Shown piece by piece: positions 39,380-64,000 of a stretch of 64,000 bases of DNA (position 1 is the stretch's first letter; every line of letters begins with the position of its first letter). The notes below the pieces were generated by a model. That model did no database searches and was not told where the DNA came from. It saw only the letters and a program-made list of their open reading frames with translations. Source of the stretch: Onchocerca volvulus (taxonomy: Eukaryota; Nematoda; Chromadorea; Rhabditida; Onchocercidae); NCBI GenBank assembly GCA_000499405.2, contig HG738137.1, forward strand, positions 19,120,603 to 19,184,602. The letters are read 5' to 3'. Made by a program: the position numbers and the translations under genes.

Positions 39380-40899
39380 AAGCAGCTGAAACATTTGAAG
39401 AAGACATATCACTCTAACAAGTTCTCATCAATTTTGGAATATTTATTCATTTCATTTATTCATTAATTTCATACTATTGTTGTAGTTTTTTTTCTTAGGC
39501 CATTTTAGAGTAAGCGAGTTTATTGAAATCGGTGTAATTTTCGTGTTAAATATTGAAGTTTATTGATCAAATCTTTAACTGTGTATAAATTTAATTCCAG
39601 AAATGTACTATCGATTCTGAAAAACAGCAAGATAAAATTTGTACACTATTATATCACAACACATGTAATCCAGCCTTTGACACTTCTTACTCATGTACGA
39701 ATTTTTTTGCCAACTGGCAATTCTCTCCATATTTTTCTAAATCCACATATTGAAAAAAATGATTAACAAATACACTTTTCGTAATCTTTGAAACTTTCCT
39801 CTGAAATAATTGGAATGATGGAGTTACCTTATTTTCTTCCAGAATTCACATTCTTAGTCGACAAAAATTAATTCATGATCTTTAACGCAGCCAAAATAAA
39901 ATTTAAGAAATTTCAAACCATTTTGTTATTTTCCTTCACAAATCATTCGTTATAATGTCATTCGTGTTCATTCTATTCACATTTTATTGAAAAGAACATC
40001 TCATTGCTTTAACATCATAAGCAGTTTACGATGCTCTTTCATGATCTTCTTGCATTATAACAACTCTTCTCGTCTTTTTCAAATCAAAATTTCTTGTCGA
40101 TAAAAATGTACAAATGAAAAAATGGAAACTTTTTGTCAAACAATAATATGATGACTATGCAAATTCACATAAATATCATTAATTACCATATAAAGGGCAT
40201 GGACGTGAAGTGAAAAAGCTCTCAGAATTATCACATAAACACCTTGCTTTCTCTTTTCAAATCATTTTCTTCCTCAAAACAGTACTGCTTCGTATCTCGT
40301 AATTTACCAATCATTCTTTTTCCAAACTTTCAGTGTTATTTTATTTCTTGATATATTATTTTTGGTGAAGAAAATCAAACCAATAAATTATATTCCATTC
40401 CCTAATATTCCGTATCCTTTAGAATATTTTACCGATATATTTTTATGTTAATTTGATGTATTATATGACAAACGAGATACTTCAATTTTTATTGCTTTTG
40501 TAAGCCAAAATTATTGACATTTAATAATTGAAAAGACTATTTATTATATAGAAAGTGCATTCGATCCACATTAACTAATCAAGTAATAGGACGTCTGTTT
40601 ATTTTCATGGAAATGTCGCCACATAAGATCTTGCAAGTAAAAGGTTGAATGCCGATATTTTTTTTCTGCTCCGGATTATGTGCTTCCACGACATCACTAA
40701 CAATCAAGAATTAAGGAAATAGAGAAATCATGTGAACAAAAAAGTGAAACAAAAGAAAGTCCAGTCCATTTTTTGGAAAAATAAATATCACTTTCCAAGA
40801 ACAAATCCATCAATCACTAGCAGATGTTCCAAAATTTATATGTTGAGAAAAAAACTAGTCACTATTGAGCGTTGCCGGCTCCCAATGAATGCAGAAATA
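39380..40899. other. 3' flank of the nuclear receptor gene
   Basis: AT-rich, with no supported exon on either strand. It includes the receptor 3' UTR and leads into the repeat cluster at 40.9-41.3 kb. Confidence 0.5.
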
Positions 40900-41016
40900 G
40901 GCGTGTCAATAAATTTAATCCATTCATGAAGGCATGGTCAATAAATTGAATCGCTCATGATGGTATGGATAATGCACAAAAGGAGCGTGGTCAAAAAATT
41001 CAGTCCGCTCACTTAC
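40900..41016. repeat. 31-base tandem repeat, two good copies and one degenerate
   Basis: Units of the type ggcatggtcaataaattgaa run at 40900-40930 and 40931-40961, with a third diverged copy (gagcgtggtcaaaaaattca) near 40984-41014. The array abuts the fold-back at 41017. Confidence 0.75.
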
Positions 41017-41103
41017 TTTATATAGATATATCTACTTTTCTATTATCTCTCATACCTGTCACAGGTGAGAGATGATAGGAAAGTAGATATATCTATATAA
41101 AAA
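41017..41103. repeat. Near-perfect fold-back, arms of about 42 bases
   Basis: The left arm starts tttatatagatatatctact and ends at acctgt; the right arm is its reverse complement with a two-base indel and two mismatches. The loop is only one base (acctgt-c-acaggt). It is a cruciform- or hairpin-forming element. Confidence 0.9.
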
Positions 41104-41183
41104 CATGCGTTTATTCGAATGCAACATTTTTTGAAAGCAATCGGTGAAGAACTTGTAAAAGTTATGTGAGGAGTAACAACGAA

Positions 41184-41280
41184 CATTAACATTTTCATTT
41201 ATATATGTAGAATATATATATATATATATAGATCAACATTTTCATTTATATAGACTTACATTTTTATTCATATAGGTTAT
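41184..41280. repeat. Degenerate tandem repeats (aacattttcatttatata) with a TA run
   Basis: Three related copies of an aacattttcatttatata-type unit surround a short (AT)n tract. Confidence 0.7.
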
Positions 41281-41391
41281 ATAGTTGGCAGGAGCAAATA
41301 AAAAATAAAACTCTTGGACAGATCGTCCACCCTTAACAAAAATAATCACCGTGATCTCTCTCTCAAAATGGATTAAGAAACACATTGAATT

Positions 41392-43305
41392 TTAACGAAA
41401 ATGCTGCGCATAATTCATACCCAAAGCGAATGTATAGACCATAGAGTCCACATAAACCTCGGTACAAATGAATTCAATATAAGAAAGTAGTTTTTCACAT
41501 TCAACAAGCACGACCTGGAAAAAAAAAATTAGTTCAAATTTTTTAAATGAATTAAATAATAAATATAAAGCCTGAACAGCTTTAAGAGACGATGATATGA
41601 ATGACCTTGCCATTCAATACATCTTCTGGCGGAATGTCATTACACTGCAAATGTGCTCTTCAGAAAGAAATTAAAAACATCTAGTTATCTTGATACTCCA
41701 TGCCAAACTTGATCAGTACCTCGTTTTATTTAGAGAGAAAGAACTTTGTTTAAATAGTATATTTAAGAAAGAAAAAAAAATAATATACCTCGATGATTTC
41801 ACCGTCATCCAGATCCTGTTTTAGATTTTTATTCTCCGGTGCATCACCATCAACTTCGACCATCATAATACTAATGCTTTCATCCGCAAGATCAGGACTC
41901 AAGCTTTGTTTACCTTTTGTGCATGACAATATCTGAAAAAAAATAAAAGAAAAACATGAAAAAAATTAAAACATAAAAAAAATATAAAGACGTAATATTA
42001 GCAAAAATTCATCATATAAACCTTTGTAGCGGTATAACCTGTTTCTTCTTTCAATTCTCGTAAACCGGCAGCCTCAATAGTTTCTCCTTCCTCGATCAAA
42101 CCTGAACCGAAATAGAAGTTTTTTGAAATTAAAAAAAGACTATGGAGTTCGAAAAATATATGAGGATTTATAATAGGAAATATATGAGAATTGTAAAACT
42201 TCAATACTTAGAATTCTAAGATCTGTTGACAGATAATTTCTCTGCCAAAAATCAAATGAATATTAGCATTTTAAAAAATCTATCGAAACAAGACGCATAT
42301 TTTGCAAGCTGTCCATATTTATGACATCTATAAAATAAAAAAATCATTTTTAAAAATTTAAAATAATTTATCATGCAAATTCAAAATGAATTTTTCTAGA
42401 AATGAAGAAAAGTATATTTTTACAAGATTATCATTATGTTTTTAAGTCATTATAGCGAAAGGAAGTATGAAAAATTATTGCACTGACCAGCTGGAAATTC
42501 CAGGCACATGCCAGACATAGGTATTCGGTACTGTTTAATAAGAATAAAATACTTTTTGCCATCTCTGTGCAAAGTTGCAAATACAACGACAGCATCTGGT
42601 TTCGACTGTGGAACTCTTCGTCGATGAACTGACTCCCAGACCTTCAGTTCATAACTTTACTGATAAGTGAGATTAACTGAAATTCTGTTTGAAAATAAAT
42701 ATATTCCTTCAATCTTACAACTTGTTTTCCTACAAATATAGCAAAAGTCCTGTCCAAACAAGTATTAAACAATATATTTTGATGCCCATCATGAAAAAAA
42801 TTCTCACAAACAATCGTATTCAGTGTAAAGCAGAATTAAGCTATTTTTTTTTCTTTTTCAGTTTTTTTCACTTTCCATTTCAATTTTCTTTACAGACTTT
42901 TGAAAATAGATTGCTATTATACGCAATATCCTTCAATAAAAAACAAAAAATCGTTAGAACTGCCTTACAAAGGACTAAAATAAGAACCACTGTTTTGTTG
43001 CCGTTGATAAGTTGCGATATTCTAATTCACAAATATGCTTCTGTAAACTGTATGTCGATTTGATCTTATTTTAAGCTAGATTGGATCATAATATTTATTT
43101 AATCAATCCTAAAATCAGACTTAATCAATCCTAAAATAAGACTGTTAACGTATTACAGTTCCTCATCTAGAAAATTTAGGAAATATAATACTTGTTCCTG
43201 TGAGGAGTCACATTTACGAAATCGCACTTCACGCATTTTCAACCATTTTCCATCATATACAAATTTCGGCTTTTCCAGTATTTTGAAAGGGCATCCAGCA
43301 AACAT
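41392..43305 (-). CDS. NUDT5: NUDT5-type ADP-ribose/ADP-sugar pyrophosphatase (Nudix)
   Basis: Hydrolyses ADP-ribose and related ADP-sugars to AMP and a sugar phosphate, in the cytosol or nucleus. Exons on the minus strand: 43305-43192, 42641-42488, 42101-42022, 41932-41789, 41514-41392, giving 204 residues (human NUDT5 219). The substrate region KQYRIPMSGMCLEFPAG precedes a complete Nudix box (G-x5-E-x7-REL-x-EE-x-G) beginning GLIEEGETIEAAGLRELKEE, whose first Gly codon is split by intron 2. The segment VWESVHRR matches the family's WESV. Exon 2 uses an aag acceptor. The ATG lies just after aatttag, a possible spliced-leader acceptor. The gene is divergent from LysRS, with 1.3 kb between starts. 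Confidence 0.92.
43104..43142. repeat. Tandem repeat aatcaatcctaaaatcagactt, two copies
   Basis: Two adjacent copies of a 21-22-base unit in intron 1 of the NUDT5-like gene on the opposite strand. Confidence 0.75.
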
Positions 43306-44646
43306 TCCTAAATTATTCTAAAGATGACAGAAAAAACTTGCAACATAAATATCTATGCTCAAATTCAGAATTTTCAAAAAATTTCGAAACCTACCGAGTT
43401 TTCTTTTTCTGAATCATAATGATAGTTGTCAAATACTTTAGTAATTTACAAATCAAAGCATTAAAAGAGATACAATATTTTGCAATTTGCATAACAATTT
43501 CACAATAAAAGAGGAAGAATATGTGGAGTAAGAGAGAATGAACAAACACTATCGTATTGCTCAACCACAAACTGATAAACATATCAGCCAAAATCAATCT
43601 CTTCACTTCATTGGTTTGCCAAAAAATTTGATTTTTTTTTTGATTAAATAATTCAACTATCAATTCAATGAAGTCAACAAACATCAAAATTTATCGGAAT
43701 TTCATAAACTGAAATAAATGGAAAAATGAAAAAATTACGGAAAAATAGAAAAATAGGAAAATGAAAAAATTTATGGAAAAATCTAAAGTACTGAATCGAA
43801 AATTTGGTGTCAACTCTATACGAATACAAATTACTCACAAACATTCTCGATCAAGAATGAACAAAAAATCGCTAAAAGAATCAGAACCACTTCCCATCGT
43901 TAAATCATTGGCTACTCGTACAGGGGCACACTTATCTGTCTCTACCAATTTATAGGGAAGATGCTTTCAGCCTCTATAACTCATAATAATTATGGCTATT
44001 TCACCTTTACCCTTTTCTTTTCTATCTTATCAGTTCTTATCATCATCTAAAGTCCCACCGATTTCTATCGTCTCCTCATTTTATACTGCTATTGATCTGT
44101 CTCCAGCAGAACTATCTTTTTAATTTTGCAACAAAATATGATGTCAAACTTATTCCAGCTCTTTATTACAGTATCATTTCCTACTGCTTTCATTCTCTAG
44201 TTTGCACTATTTTTCTGATAGTAAAAGGGGGTAGTAAGCATAAATTTAGGTTAAATTTTTAAGCTATTAGTTTTAAAACTTAGGATTTTATTCTGTTAAA
44301 ATTTTTGGATTTAGAGTTTTGAGTTTTGGTTATTATAATTCGTTATACTCTTAAATTTCATTATATTTGTTGTACTCTTGTTTTGTCTCTTTTATTATAA
44401 GTTTTTTCTTTTTGCTGTTCTGTTTTTTTGCTTGAGTTTTTTGGTGGAAGTGACTGAGTGCATTAGTAGGATAGGTATTTCTCACGCCGTAAGCTTATTG
44501 GTAGGTACTGCCTGTAATGATTGCATCTCTGACCAGAAACAGTAAAGTAGTACGTCTCGTTTTGTATTTCATCTTTGTTGTGCAAAATTCTATTTCAGTG
44601 TGACAATACTTACGACAAAACGTTGAAGCATTGTTTAAGAATAGAA
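43306..44646. other. Divergent promoter region of the NUDT5-like and LysRS genes
   Basis: 1.3 kb without a supported gene. It includes A-rich low-complexity DNA around 43720-43790 and T-rich DNA around 44280-44440. One 64-codon frame at 43761-43955 begins inside the A-rich tract and is not convincing. Confidence 0.5.
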
Positions 44647-49976
<5,330 letters not shown>

Positions 49977-52852
49977 TATAACAGATCTGTGAATCCATAT
50001 ATTTTATAATATATCCCAAGTATTTAAAGCATCATTGACGTTTACTTCAACTGTGAAACAATTGGAAAATTAATATACATTATGTTGGGGCACTACTGTA
50101 CTTGGAAGTAGTCAACAAAATTTTGCTAGGTTTCATCTGTCTTGTCTGCAGAGACGTCCAGATATGTGTAAACTATCAGATGGTAATGGTAGAGTTTTAA
50201 AATATATCAAATTCCTTAATTTGAATACAAAGTTCTAGCTATAACCATGTGACTAATAGGAGTTGAAAACATAGTTGTTTCTTGAAATTATGATTTTAAT
50301 TTAATTTGTATTGCCTATATCAAAATGTAGTTCACGCTTTTGATACGTTAATTTCTTGTTATTCTTTATTAAATTTTGATTTTTAATAAATAATGCATCT
50401 CGATTTCTTTTTCGATTTCTTCTTTTCAAAAAATTTCTAATTCTATTTCTTTGTTGTTGACTTTGATGCTGGTATTCATTGGTATTCACATTGCTAAACA
50501 TTTGGTAGATTGTAATATTATTTAATATGCTTAAATGCATTAAAAATGAAGAGTTGATTTTTGTCTTCTAAAGCAAAATAAAATGATGAAAAACGAATCC
50601 GAATATCCTTATATTTTGCTCTAGAATTACATTTTTAAGGAAGTGGTAAACTGAAATGCATCTCGTATCATTTCATTCTGGAAATAAACTATTAATTGGA
50701 TTATTTAAATTCGTTATACATTTGGTAAGACAAAATTTCAGTATGATAACATTGTATCTTGTGTGTTTTTCTCCCTTTCTAATCATTTGTCGTACCACAT
50801 GTATGCATTAAGGTTAATGCATTATTGAAAATATATCTTTGCCACTATCAACATAGTTCCGATATGCATGTTGTTTCTCACTTCAAAGAAAAGTATGCGG
50901 CGACTTCTTATTAATGTGTTGGAACAGCTCTTAAGAGATCTCTTGTGCTTTGAGGAAGATGGTATCTCTTATGGGATAAGCAACTGTCCTTGACTGGTTC
51001 TTAATTTTCACACAATTGTTATTACAGGACAGACTCACATGTTTATTACAGTGATGTTTGTTGCAGAATGGATCATTCATATCAAAAATTCAAAAGCTTC
51101 TCATAAACTCGTTGTAATGTAGGAAGTCAATAAAAGTTCTATATGTCGATACTTTATAATATAACGAAATAAACTGTTTTGTATAAGAGAAATTTGTAAT
51201 ATTTCTCGCGCAAGTGAATCATTTATCCATATCTCGGTCAAAAACCTTTGTTCCCTTTCGATCTGCTAATAGAACTCATGTGCATTGTTTGAAATATTGA
51301 AATCCATGTTAATTGTCTGGAATGTTTGCAAGGACTAAAGCTTGTTGCATTTTTGTTGTCCATCGCTTACCCTTTGTCCTGACAATTAAACTCTTTGACA
51401 TATTGTAAGCTACTGCCCACTATAAAGACAAGGACTATCGACACAAAAAGATTCTGGCGGTTATTCGTTTCCTGTCATTTCAAATTGTTTAACAGTCATT
51501 CAACCCCACGAAAGCCAATCCCTCCAATTCAATTCAATTCACCGTTATCCAATCTATCTGTGCTATATCAAGCGACCAACTGCAATCGTGATATTATCTG
51601 ACTTTATTCTATTTTATGACATAAATGAAAAAATAAACCCTTCGTTAAGTACTAAAATTTTTCTCAGCAAAATTTGTCTGTGCTGCAATGCAAAAAACTT
51701 TCTTGACACTATATGGATAATCCCACGTAAGCACTTTCGCCATTCGATAACGAAAAGTTCCTACGGTAACACTTTGGAATGACACTGCGAACTTTTTATT
51801 TTAACACAGCATATTACTACTAACATTTTTATAGATAAAAATGTAAGTGTTCGTTGTTCATTTCCACCCAATGTTTCAATTTCTTTATCGATTGATTTGA
51901 AGTTTCCATAACAATGTTGTATTCGAATAGGCGCGTATTAAAGAATTTTCAGAGATTTAAGATTTTGAACAAACAAAAATTCGCACTTTTATTTATGACC
52001 ACGCTTCGTGTGGCCGGACCCAGCTATTATATAATATGGAATGTTCACATGCATTTATTTGGAAGAATTACCTGAATAAAATTTAACTCAATAAAGATAT
52101 TATAACATAAACAATAATAATAAGTGATTTTACATACCTTTCTTCTAGCCAGTTTCTGTCATTCACAATGAATATGTTAACATTAATGAAATAAGTGTAA
52201 GTGAATTCACAATAAAGTTGAAATGCATGTTTTTGAAACTTCAACAATTTCAACATTAAAAGAAAAAAGCATTAGAACCTGAAACTGCAAAAACGCCAAT
52301 CACTATTACAAAGCATAATAAAAAAAACAAGTTAAAATGTTTGCAATCTATAAAACAACTATTGCACTGCATCTTAGCGAATTAATCATCAAATTTGAAC
52401 TTCAAACAACGCGGATGGAATCACATTTCAATCTTCAGCACAACAGGATTGGAAAACTTTGGCGATTTCTAGATCTCTTCAAATTATAGAAATGAAACAA
52501 AAATTATCGAAAGATTAACAAAGCAGTTGTAATAATACATATCGAGGATTTCATTCGAAAAAAATTGAATAAATCTTATAATAAAGCATTTTACAATTGC
52601 ATAGTTACTAACCTAAACGCATCTGGATTGGGGATTTTGAAATTTCTTTTCATTGCAAATTTTTTGCCTTCAAAATGTTTTTCTAAATTATGAAAGAAAA
52701 GAATCATAGAATTCAATGATATTTTACAAAGAAAATTTTCAACTTCGACAACTAAATTTTTCTCGAAATCTTTAGCTGTCTAGAATTTTTCAACATCAGC
52801 AAAAAAAAAATCAGAACAAAAGATTTCCTTCCTTTCTAATGTCGAAGTATAA
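49977..52852. other. Intergenic region between convergent LysRS and PCID2 genes
   Basis: 2.9 kb holding both 3' UTRs. No supported gene. A small GC-richer island near 51990-52020 (gaccacgcttcgtgtggccg) stands out and resembles, in reverse complement, the agcgtggtc words of the tandem repeat at 40.9-41.0 kb. Confidence 0.5.
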
Positions 52853-55800
52853 TCAGCATATCGTCGACAAGGCAGGAAACGGATTTTGCTTGCTAATAAC
52901 CAGTTTTTTATGTATATGACTGAGGTAACCTTTGATTTTTTTCTAAAAATAATAAGCAGGAAAATAATTACTTAGCGGATGATTAGAAAAAATTTGATTT
53001 TTTTAAAGAAAATCTTTAATAATTAATTACAGTCTATTCACTTGAATTAACAATTTTTTTCCATTTTCTTCTCCTTCTCTTCAAACAAGCTCAAGACAAC
53101 TCTATGTGAGAACAGAATCCTCAACAGATTGAGATTACAACAAAATTAATACAAGTTCAAGCTCACCTCTACGATCAAATTTGCAAGTATGCATTCTAGC
53201 TCATCTTCATCCATGTCCACAATGCCAAGCCATCGGATGGCACACATAAATGCTTCATACGAAATTTGATTTGATCCGTATATTCGAGTACTGCATAAAA
53301 AATCGTATTAAATGATGAAAATCATTAGCCATTTATTACAAAATCTAATCGCTAAATTTGAAAATTTTAATATTGATAACCATGAGTAAAATTGACACCA
53401 GTATTGGATCAAAATGATAATGATTTAAAATAAAAATAATAAGAAATTAAACTAACACTTTTTTGAACAAATTACGAAAAGCAATAATTTTTAATTTTTC
53501 CAGCATAAGAAATATTCCACATTCTACAAAAAATCGCTCATTTTCCATCAATGTTTCATCGAGTTTTTTTAAATTTCCATCCCTTAAATTAGAACACAAC
53601 TCGCAAGGTAATGAAGAAGAACTGGACTGATAAAATTTCAGTATATTTTCAAAAAAGGAAGAAAGTGCATTCAAAGACATCATCTACTGTTAACTTATAA
53701 GACTCACTTGACACTCTCGACAACGGTGGCGAATTGTTGCAGTTGATATCGTTTCAATAAGTCGACACTTGGCATATGTCCGAGAAACATTTTCACCGGT
53801 ACCAAATAAATCAATATAAGCCGTTTATTCCTAGCACAATAAGATGGACAATTTCGAAAAGCATATGATAATGATTCTTCTGCTGGAATGTGCGTTACTG
53901 TTAAAGTAAAAACTAGAAAGACGAAAATGAAATTTCACAAAACCCATATTTGAGTTCACAATCAGTACAGAGCAAAGATTCAGCGGCACCAATCATCTTG
54001 AGTTTTATCAGTTGGATTATGAAATTATCTCCAAAATTTGAATCATAAAACCCATGCGTGTTTCTGAAAATCTACTTTTCTCCTACTATCAAAGCAAAAA
54101 AACAAACATACATAGTGATAAATCTGAATCAAACATTGCTTTGCGTCCCAAATAATATTTATATGTAACTTTATCGGCCATTGAAAATTTCTGATATAGT
54201 GGACCACTATTGTCTATTGCTCTAATGAGTGGTTTGAGCAGATTCAGTTTGTTTATCTAAAAAAAAATGTTAAATTAAGAAAAACACTGCAATATAATCA
54301 TCAGATGAATTAAAAAAAAAAAGAAAAAAAAAAAGTTGACAACTTATACCCTAAAATCCATTGAAATCGATGCGTACCCATATTTGATGTGCAATCACAT
54401 ATCACCAAAAAAAAAAACACAAAATAGTGGAATAGTTTCAATTAACTAAGGAAAAACAAATCAAACAAGTTTCGAAAAAAAAATTTTAGTTTTTCAATAA
54501 AAACGATCGAATCATACCCTGAAATAAACTCGAAATAACTGATTGGTGAGATTAAGCATTGCCATCTTCTTTGATGTATGAATTTCTGCTCGGCTGGAAT
54601 TAACTACTTCATGGAAAGTTTCAAAAATAATTCCATTAAAAAAAGATTCTAGAGAGAGTCTTTAATTTCGCAACATTGAAAAACTAATATTAATGAATTC
54701 ATTTGACTAAATGGTTTGCTTTCCCAGTTTCTAATTCTATTAACTTACAGATAATTTTTCAATTATATTCAGCGCGCTTATTTTCTGAAGCTCATATTCT
54801 GATCAACAATAAACATAACAAAGTAATGGTACGGTAATGAGGAGACCAAAAAAAAAAAAAAAAATTAGAATAAAAAATAAAAATCTGATGGTGAGACTCA
54901 CACATCAGCGACACATGTTCGATAGCATTCCATAATATAAGTAGCAGATTGTTCATAACAACTACTTTTCTCTGGATCTCGTAACCGAGATGGTTTATTA
55001 TCGGCCTAAAATAGTTGAGATATCAACATCGATAATTTAATCTGATGATCTACGTCATTCAATCAATATAAAATGCTGAATTTAAAATTTACCGAACGGG
55101 CCAAAAGTCGCAAATCTGTGCAGAGAGTATACAATATGGGTAAGAACCAGTTTTGATCTTTCTCTTTTTGCAAAATCTCTTTATTGAACAATTGCACAGC
55201 CTAAAAAAAAAATTATGTATTTTCATTTTCTATTTTCCTTGCTTTCTGTAACAACTTATACAACTTATACTGGCCAGACCATATACAGAAAATCAAGCAA
55301 CTTCTTGCAAATATTCGAAGTTGCACAGATTTCTTTTTTATGAATTTATGTCTTCTTTTTTTTTTTTTAATGAAAATTATTAATAATTCATTAAAATAAA
55401 AAAAGTTGAGGAAGAACGAATTCAAATCAACCTGAACATGTGTGTTGAAGGCATTTTCGAAGTGTTCCTTACTCAAATGATAGATGACAGCTAGATGCAA
55501 GCAAGCTATCTCATCGAAAATATTATTCAGAAACAATCGACGTTCATCTTCTGCTTTCTCTAACTGAAAACAGTTCTTACAGCATGACTGATCTTTCATA
55601 CTGTCGGCTTATTTTCTGTGAATTCGTCTAGTGAATACCTCCATTTTAACCTTTATAAAGGAAACAATACACAGTATAAAATTAAATTTCGATTCAAGCA
55701 AATGGTTGTTATCACAGAAACATCTAAATATGACATTTGAAAGTTTACCTGTAGAAATTTCATTTGTACATGAGCGTCGCCTATCGAAAGTAATTTCGCA

Positions 55801-55889
55801 GCTTCTTCGGACAGCTCCCAACTTTCGCTTGACAACAAATCATTCAGTTTTCTGAAATAGTCATTCAAACTTCGCAACGGTGAGCTCAT
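52853..55889 (-). CDS. PCID2: PCID2, PCI-domain subunit of the TREX-2 mRNA export complex
   Basis: The orthologue of yeast Thp1. It binds DSS1 and the GANP/Sac3 scaffold at nuclear pores to couple transcription with mRNA export. Exons on the minus strand: 55889-55749, 55563-55432, 55200-55093, 55005-54902, 54593-54518, 54256-54112, 53882-53708, 53582-53457, 53290-53167, 52942-52853, giving 406 residues (human 399). Diagnostic segments run in order: [84 protein letters not shown]; and the conserved C-terminus [18 protein letters not shown]. Introns 4 and 8 each have two overlapping GT donors; family spacing picks gtgagt at 54901 and gttagt at 53456. Exon 7 uses cattccag, three-quarters along a short alternative. 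Divergent from CSB. Confidence 0.95.
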
Positions 55890-56815
55890 CCTGAAAACTG
55901 AACTCGTTCAATATGCTCCAATACGTAAACGCAGACGTGTTGCCTGCAGCGTACGTGTAGTAAATATTCACACATATACATAAATTATACACTATACAAT
56001 ACACACACAGACATATCGCAAAGGACAGTTTCAAATTTTTTTGTCGGAATTTGCAAATAAGGAAATGGAATATGAGAGCAACTCGAATATATGACCTCTA
56101 GCGAACTTCGTATTAGACAATGAGAAAAACCTACGAAAACTCACATTTTGTCATAGAACAAAGATTGATAAAGAGAAAATAGCACTGATGAGGGAGAAAC
56201 GAAGAGTGTTAAAATCTAAAATACCAAGTATATCTGGGAGAGGGCAGAGAAAAAGATGAGGCACCATCATAAGAGACGTCTTTTCGAAGTAAGCTTTCTA
56301 CATTTATCTTAGTAGCCAGGTTAATGTAACGTTAGCATTCGGACTGGACTGGGTTGCAAATTAAGTATTCGAGTTAGAGAGTTGAGTTTTATTGGATTTA
56401 GTCCATCTGAAAGAGTTTTATCCCATCCTTAGTTTGAACATTTATAACTGAAATATAATAAAATGAAATGCTGAAATTTTCAGATCACGGCTTCAGAATG
56501 TTGAGCAGGTAATTGATAGGAAAAAATATGTTGTTTGTGACTTTCAATTGACTTCTATGCATAAGCCATTTGTCATTGAATTATCGGCAGTCAATAAGAT
56601 GAAAATTAGAAGTCGTTAAAATTGTTTTTTATAGTGATATTTTCCTATTATCATTTATCATTATGCATCTTATTCTCAACATCTGACATGTTAATAATTT
56701 CTTGAATTTTTATCACACAATGCGATCATAATTTCGTCAAGTTTTTGCCACATTCACTATATGACTATGTTTTCAGGAAGTGTGCAACCATCGATTTGAC
56801 ATTTTACTCATTCCA
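55890..56815. other. Divergent promoter region of PCID2 and CSB
   Basis: 0.93 kb. A possible non-coding exon of the CSB mRNA runs from about 56482 (after atttcag) to the gtaatt near 56510. Its short ATG frame does not match the phase of the main start, so it is taken as UTR. A second acceptor, ttttcag, ends at 56776, 40 bases before the CSB ATG. Confidence 0.45.

Positions 56816-64000
<7,185 letters not shown>

Noticed and set aside
43761..43955. 64-codon plus-strand frame in the NUDT5/LysRS promoter region
   Set aside because: It starts inside an A-rich low-complexity tract and has no splice or family support.

Overview
The window is nuclear DNA of a nematode, most likely a filarial or other spirurid worm. 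This is judged from about 70% A+T, many short exons separated by AT-rich introns, acceptors mostly of the TTTCAG type, possible spliced-leader acceptors just 5' of several start codons, and a nuclear receptor set in a nematode-like gene context. The species cannot be fixed from sequence alone. Almost every real gene is broken into exons of 60-300 bases, so the gene models below were built by hand from splice sites, reading phase and similarity to remembered families. No alignment or RNA evidence was available.

Layout, left to right: the 5' part of a SURF2-like gene (minus, 750-1356); phenylalanyl-tRNA synthetase alpha (plus, 2933 or 3796 to 7461); a PARL-type mitochondrial rhomboid protease (plus, 9425-11962); an unrecognised 156-residue protein gene (minus, 13105-13966); Mediator subunit MED4 (minus, 15366-17313); a 17 kb gene-poor stretch (17314-34357) with microsatellites, short tandem repeats and one G-rich patch; an HNF4-like nuclear hormone receptor (plus, 34450-39379); inverted and tandem repeats (38.7-41.3 kb); a NUDT5-type ADP-ribose pyrophosphatase (minus, 41392-43305); lysyl-tRNA synthetase with two alternative first exons (plus, 44647-49976); PCID2, a TREX-2 PCI-domain protein (minus, 52853-55889); and the first 1000 codons of the CSB/ERCC6 SNF2 repair ATPase (plus, 56816 to beyond the right edge).

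The genes are mostly housekeeping: translation (two tRNA synthetases), transcription and its coupling to repair and export (MED4, PCID2, CSB), mitochondria (PARL, the predicted mitochondrial LysRS isoform) and nucleotide clean-up (NUDT5-like). They do not form one pathway. Several pairs are divergent (SURF2/FARSA, NUDT5/KARS, PCID2/ERCC6) and may share promoters.

Most worth a second look: (1) two exons upstream of PheRS alpha encode a module resembling the N-terminal GST-like domain of eEF1B-beta, and they join PheRS alpha in the same reading phase, predicting a fused synthetase; (2) two phase-matched first exons of LysRS, one encoding a likely mitochondrial presequence; (3) two predicted GC-AG introns and one stop-free 180-base intron in the CSB gene; (4) an HNF4-like receptor without a recognisable AF-2 helix; (5) near-perfect fold-back repeats at 38967-39023 and 41017-41103.
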